This document shows positions 62,376 through 64,000 of a stretch of DNA of 64,000 bases, piece by piece (the first letter of the stretch is position 1; the number at the start of each line of letters is the position of its first letter). The notes under the pieces were generated by a model that worked only from the letters and a program-made list of their open reading frames with translations, had not been told where the DNA came from and made no database searches. Source of the DNA: Streptomyces sp. AM 2-1-1. GTDB taxonomy: Bacteria > Actinomycetota > Actinomycetes > Streptomycetales > Streptomycetaceae. The position numbers and the translations under genes are program-made. The stretch spans positions 4,978,501 to 5,042,500 of the forward strand of contig NZ_CP119147.1 in assembly GCF_029167645.1 (NCBI RefSeq), read 5' to 3'.

Positions 62376-64000
62376 TCAGTCGACCTCGGCCAGCGCCTCG
62401 GCGAACTGCGCCGCGTAGAGCCGCGCGTACGCGCCCTTCGCCGCCAGCAGCACGTCGTGCGAACCCTGCTCCACGATGGAACCGTTCTCCATCACCAGGA
62501 TCACGTCGGCGTCCCGGATCGTGGAGAGCCGGTGCGCGATCACGAAGCTGGTCCGCCCGTGCGCGAGCCGCGCCATCGCCTTCTGGATCAGCACCTCGGT
62601 ACGGGTGTCGACCGAGCTGGTCGCCTCGTCCAGCACCAGGATCACCGGGTCGGAGAGGAACGCCCGCGCGATGGTGATCAACTGCTTCTCGCCCGCGCTG
62701 ACCCCGGAACCCTCGTCGTCGATGACCGTGTCGTACCCCTCGGGGAGCGTACGGACGAACCGGTCCGCGTGCGCCGCCCGGGCGGCCTCCTCGATCTCCT
62801 CCCGGGTGACCTCGCGCGCGGCGCCGTACGCGATGTTCTCCGCGATCGAACCGCCGAACAGCCAGGTGTCCTGGAGGACCATCCCTATCCCGGACCGCAG
62901 CTCGTCGCGCGACATCCGCGCCACGTCCACCCCGTCCAGGGTGATCCGCCCGCCGGTCACCTCGTAGAACCGCATCAGCAGGTTGACGAGCGTCGTCTTG
63001 CCCGCACCCGTCGGCCCCACGATGGCCACCGTCTGCCCCGGGTCCACGCTCAGCGACAGATCCTCGATGAGCGGCTTCTCCGGGTCGTAACGGAACGACA
63101 CCTTCTCCAGCCGCACCCGGCCCAGCAGCTCGGAGGGGCGCTGGGCGTCGGCCGGGTCCGCCCCCTGCTCCTCGGCGTCCAGCAGCTCGAAGACCCGCTC
63201 GGCCGACGCGATACCGGACTGCACCAGGTTCGCCATCGACGCGACCTGCGTCAGCGGCATCGAGAACTGGCGCGAGTACTGGATGAACGCCTGCACGTCA
63301 CCGATCGACAGCGCGCCCGACGCCACCCGCAGCCCGCCGACCACCGCGATCAGCACGTAGTTCAGGTTCGACACGAACATCATCAGCGGCTGCATGATCC
63401 CGCTGTTGAACTGCGCCCTGAACACGGCCTCGTGCAACGCGTCGTTCTGCTCGGCGAACTGCTGCGCCGACTCGTCCTGCCGCCCGAAGACCTTCACCAG
63501 GTTGTGGCCGGTGTACATCTCCTCGATGTGGGCGTTGAGTTCGCCGGTGACCTTCCACTGCCGCACGAACTGGGGCTGCGAACGCTTGCCCACCCGCGAG
63601 GCCACGACCACCGACAGCGGCACCGTCACCAGCGCCACCAGCGCCAGCAGCGGCGAGATCCAGAACATCATGACCAGCACGCCCACGATGGTCAGCAGCG
63701 AGTTGATCAGCTGCCCCATCGTCTGCTGCAGGGTCTGCGCGATGTTGTCGATGTCGTTGGTCGCCCGGCTCAGCACCTCACCGCGCTGCTTCTTGTCGAA
63801 GTACGACAGCGGCAGCCGCGACAACTTCGTCTGCAGGTCCTCGCGGAGCTGGAAGACCACCCGGTTGATGACCCGGATCGACAGCCGCGTCGACACCAGC
63901 ATCAGCAGCCCGGCCCCGATGTAGACCAGCAGCACCGCCAGCAGGACATGCCCCACCGCGGTGAAGTCGATGCCCCGCCCCGGGGTGAAGTCCACCCCGG
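62376..64000 (-). CDS. ABC exporter (fused membrane and ATPase domains), 5' end outside the window
   Basis: 541 residues of the C-terminal part are present, and the frame is open to the window edge. The membrane domain shows several helices (LLAVLLVYIGAGLLMLV, VGVLVMMFWISPLLALVALVTV) and the ATPase coupling region. The nucleotide-binding domain has Walker A GPTGAGKT, the Q-loop in VLQDTWLFGG, the signature VSAGEKQL, Walker B VILVLDEATSS and the switch His in AHRLS. This is a lipid/drug exporter half-transporter of the MsbA/MdlB type. It usually pairs with a second half-transporter, which would lie beyond the end. A GTG at 63995 is in frame but is internal. Confidence 0.93.
   Translation of the reverse strand, partial: GVDFTPGRGIDFTAVGHVLLAVLLVYIGAGLLMLVSTRLSIRVINRVVFQLREDLQTKLSRLPLSYFDKKQRGEVLSRATNDIDNIAQTLQQTMGQLINSLLTIVGVLVMMFWISPLLALVALVTVPLSVVVASRVGKRSQPQFVRQWKVTGELNAHIEEMYTGHNLVKVFGRQDESAQQFAEQNDALHEAVFRAQFNSGIMQPLMMFVSNLNYVLIAVVGGLRVASGALSIGDVQAFIQYSRQFSMPLTQVASMANLVQSGIASAERVFELLDAEEQGADPADAQRPSELLGRVRLEKVSFRYDPEKPLIEDLSLSVDPGQTVAIVGPTGAGKTTLVNLLMRFYEVTGGRITLDGVDVARMSRDELRSGIGMVLQDTWLFGGSIAENIAYGAAREVTREEIEEAARAAHADRFVRTLPEGYDTVIDDEGSGVSAGEKQLITIARAFLSDPVILVLDEATSSVDTRTEVLIQKAMARLAHGRTSFVIAHRLSTIRDADVILVMENGSIVEQGSHDVLLAAKGAYARLYAAQFAEALAEVD

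Noticed and set aside
63993..63995. GTG 63995 as the start of the ABC exporter
   Set aside because: The protein would begin in the middle of the membrane domain; the frame is open to the window edge.

Overview
The window is high-GC DNA with the character of a Streptomyces chromosome. GTG starts are frequent, neighbouring genes are coupled by ATGA/GTGA overlaps, XRE/DUF397 pairs are present, several starts look leaderless, and most intergenic hairpins lack a T-tract. The conserved genes ppdK, nirB/nirD, nasA, dgt, dnaG and an hrdA-like sigma factor recall the chromosomal core of S. coelicolor around its nirB, dnaG and hrdA loci. This is from memory and was not searched. I saw no rRNA, tRNA, CRISPR array or insertion sequence.

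Layout. 1-3.6 kb: the end of a VOC-fold gene and pyruvate phosphate dikinase. 3.7-9.0 kb (minus strand): a compact ACP - ketosynthase - P450 - acyl-ACP desaturase - ketosynthase cluster that looks like a small dedicated acyl-ACP modification pathway. 9.6-17.2 kb: five genes (SWIM-like zinc protein, unknown protein, vWA protein, MoxR AAA+ ATPase, DUF5682-like protein), four of them coupled or nearly so. 17.5 kb: a small secreted beta/gamma-crystallin-type protein. 18.3-22.9 kb: an EACC1-like adaptor, a remarkable caspase-TM-solute-binding-vWA fusion, and a solute-binding lipoprotein. This is the most unusual system in the window. 23-28 kb: a TetR/MFS efflux pair with a striking symmetric operator, a VOC protein, an SDR and a Tat-exported PhoX/DUF839 protein. 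28.3-32.5 kb: the assimilatory nitrite reductase operon (FAD reductase, nirB, nirD). The nitrate reductase nasA follows at 38.8-41.0 kb, and the two share a GTTAC-type upstream element compatible with GlnR. 32.8-38.9 kb: a TSUP transporter, a class F-type sortase with a likely anchored partner, a class IV aminotransferase, a collagen-like protein, cutA and a gamma-glutamylcyclotransferase-like protein. 41.2-44.4 kb: a Nudix hydrolase, a secreted tannase-like esterase and a hypothetical gene. 44.4-47.1 kb: an accessory patch with an XRE regulator, an intact and a broken DUF397 gene, and small orphan proteins. 47.2-55.4 kb: a YdcF-like protein, a secreted PhoD phosphatase, a GH92 mannosidase, a HAD phosphatase and a CbiX-type chelatase. 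55.4-64 kb: conserved core genes dgt, a ferredoxin-reductase-type flavoprotein, dnaG, the sigma factor and a truncated ABC exporter.

How they fit together. nasA, the FAD reductase and nirBD carry out nitrate to nitrite to ammonium reduction. The CbiX-type chelatase could supply sirohydrochlorin-type precursors for the NirB sirohaem. phoD, the PhoX-like protein, the GH92 enzyme and the tannase-like esterase are exported scavenging enzymes. The 9.6-22.9 kb stretch groups MoxR/vWA, caspase, EACC1 and a toxin-like crystallin. It reads as a conflict or stress-response island next to a lipid-type biosynthetic cluster. All functional links are inferred from families and context; none is shown by the sequence alone.
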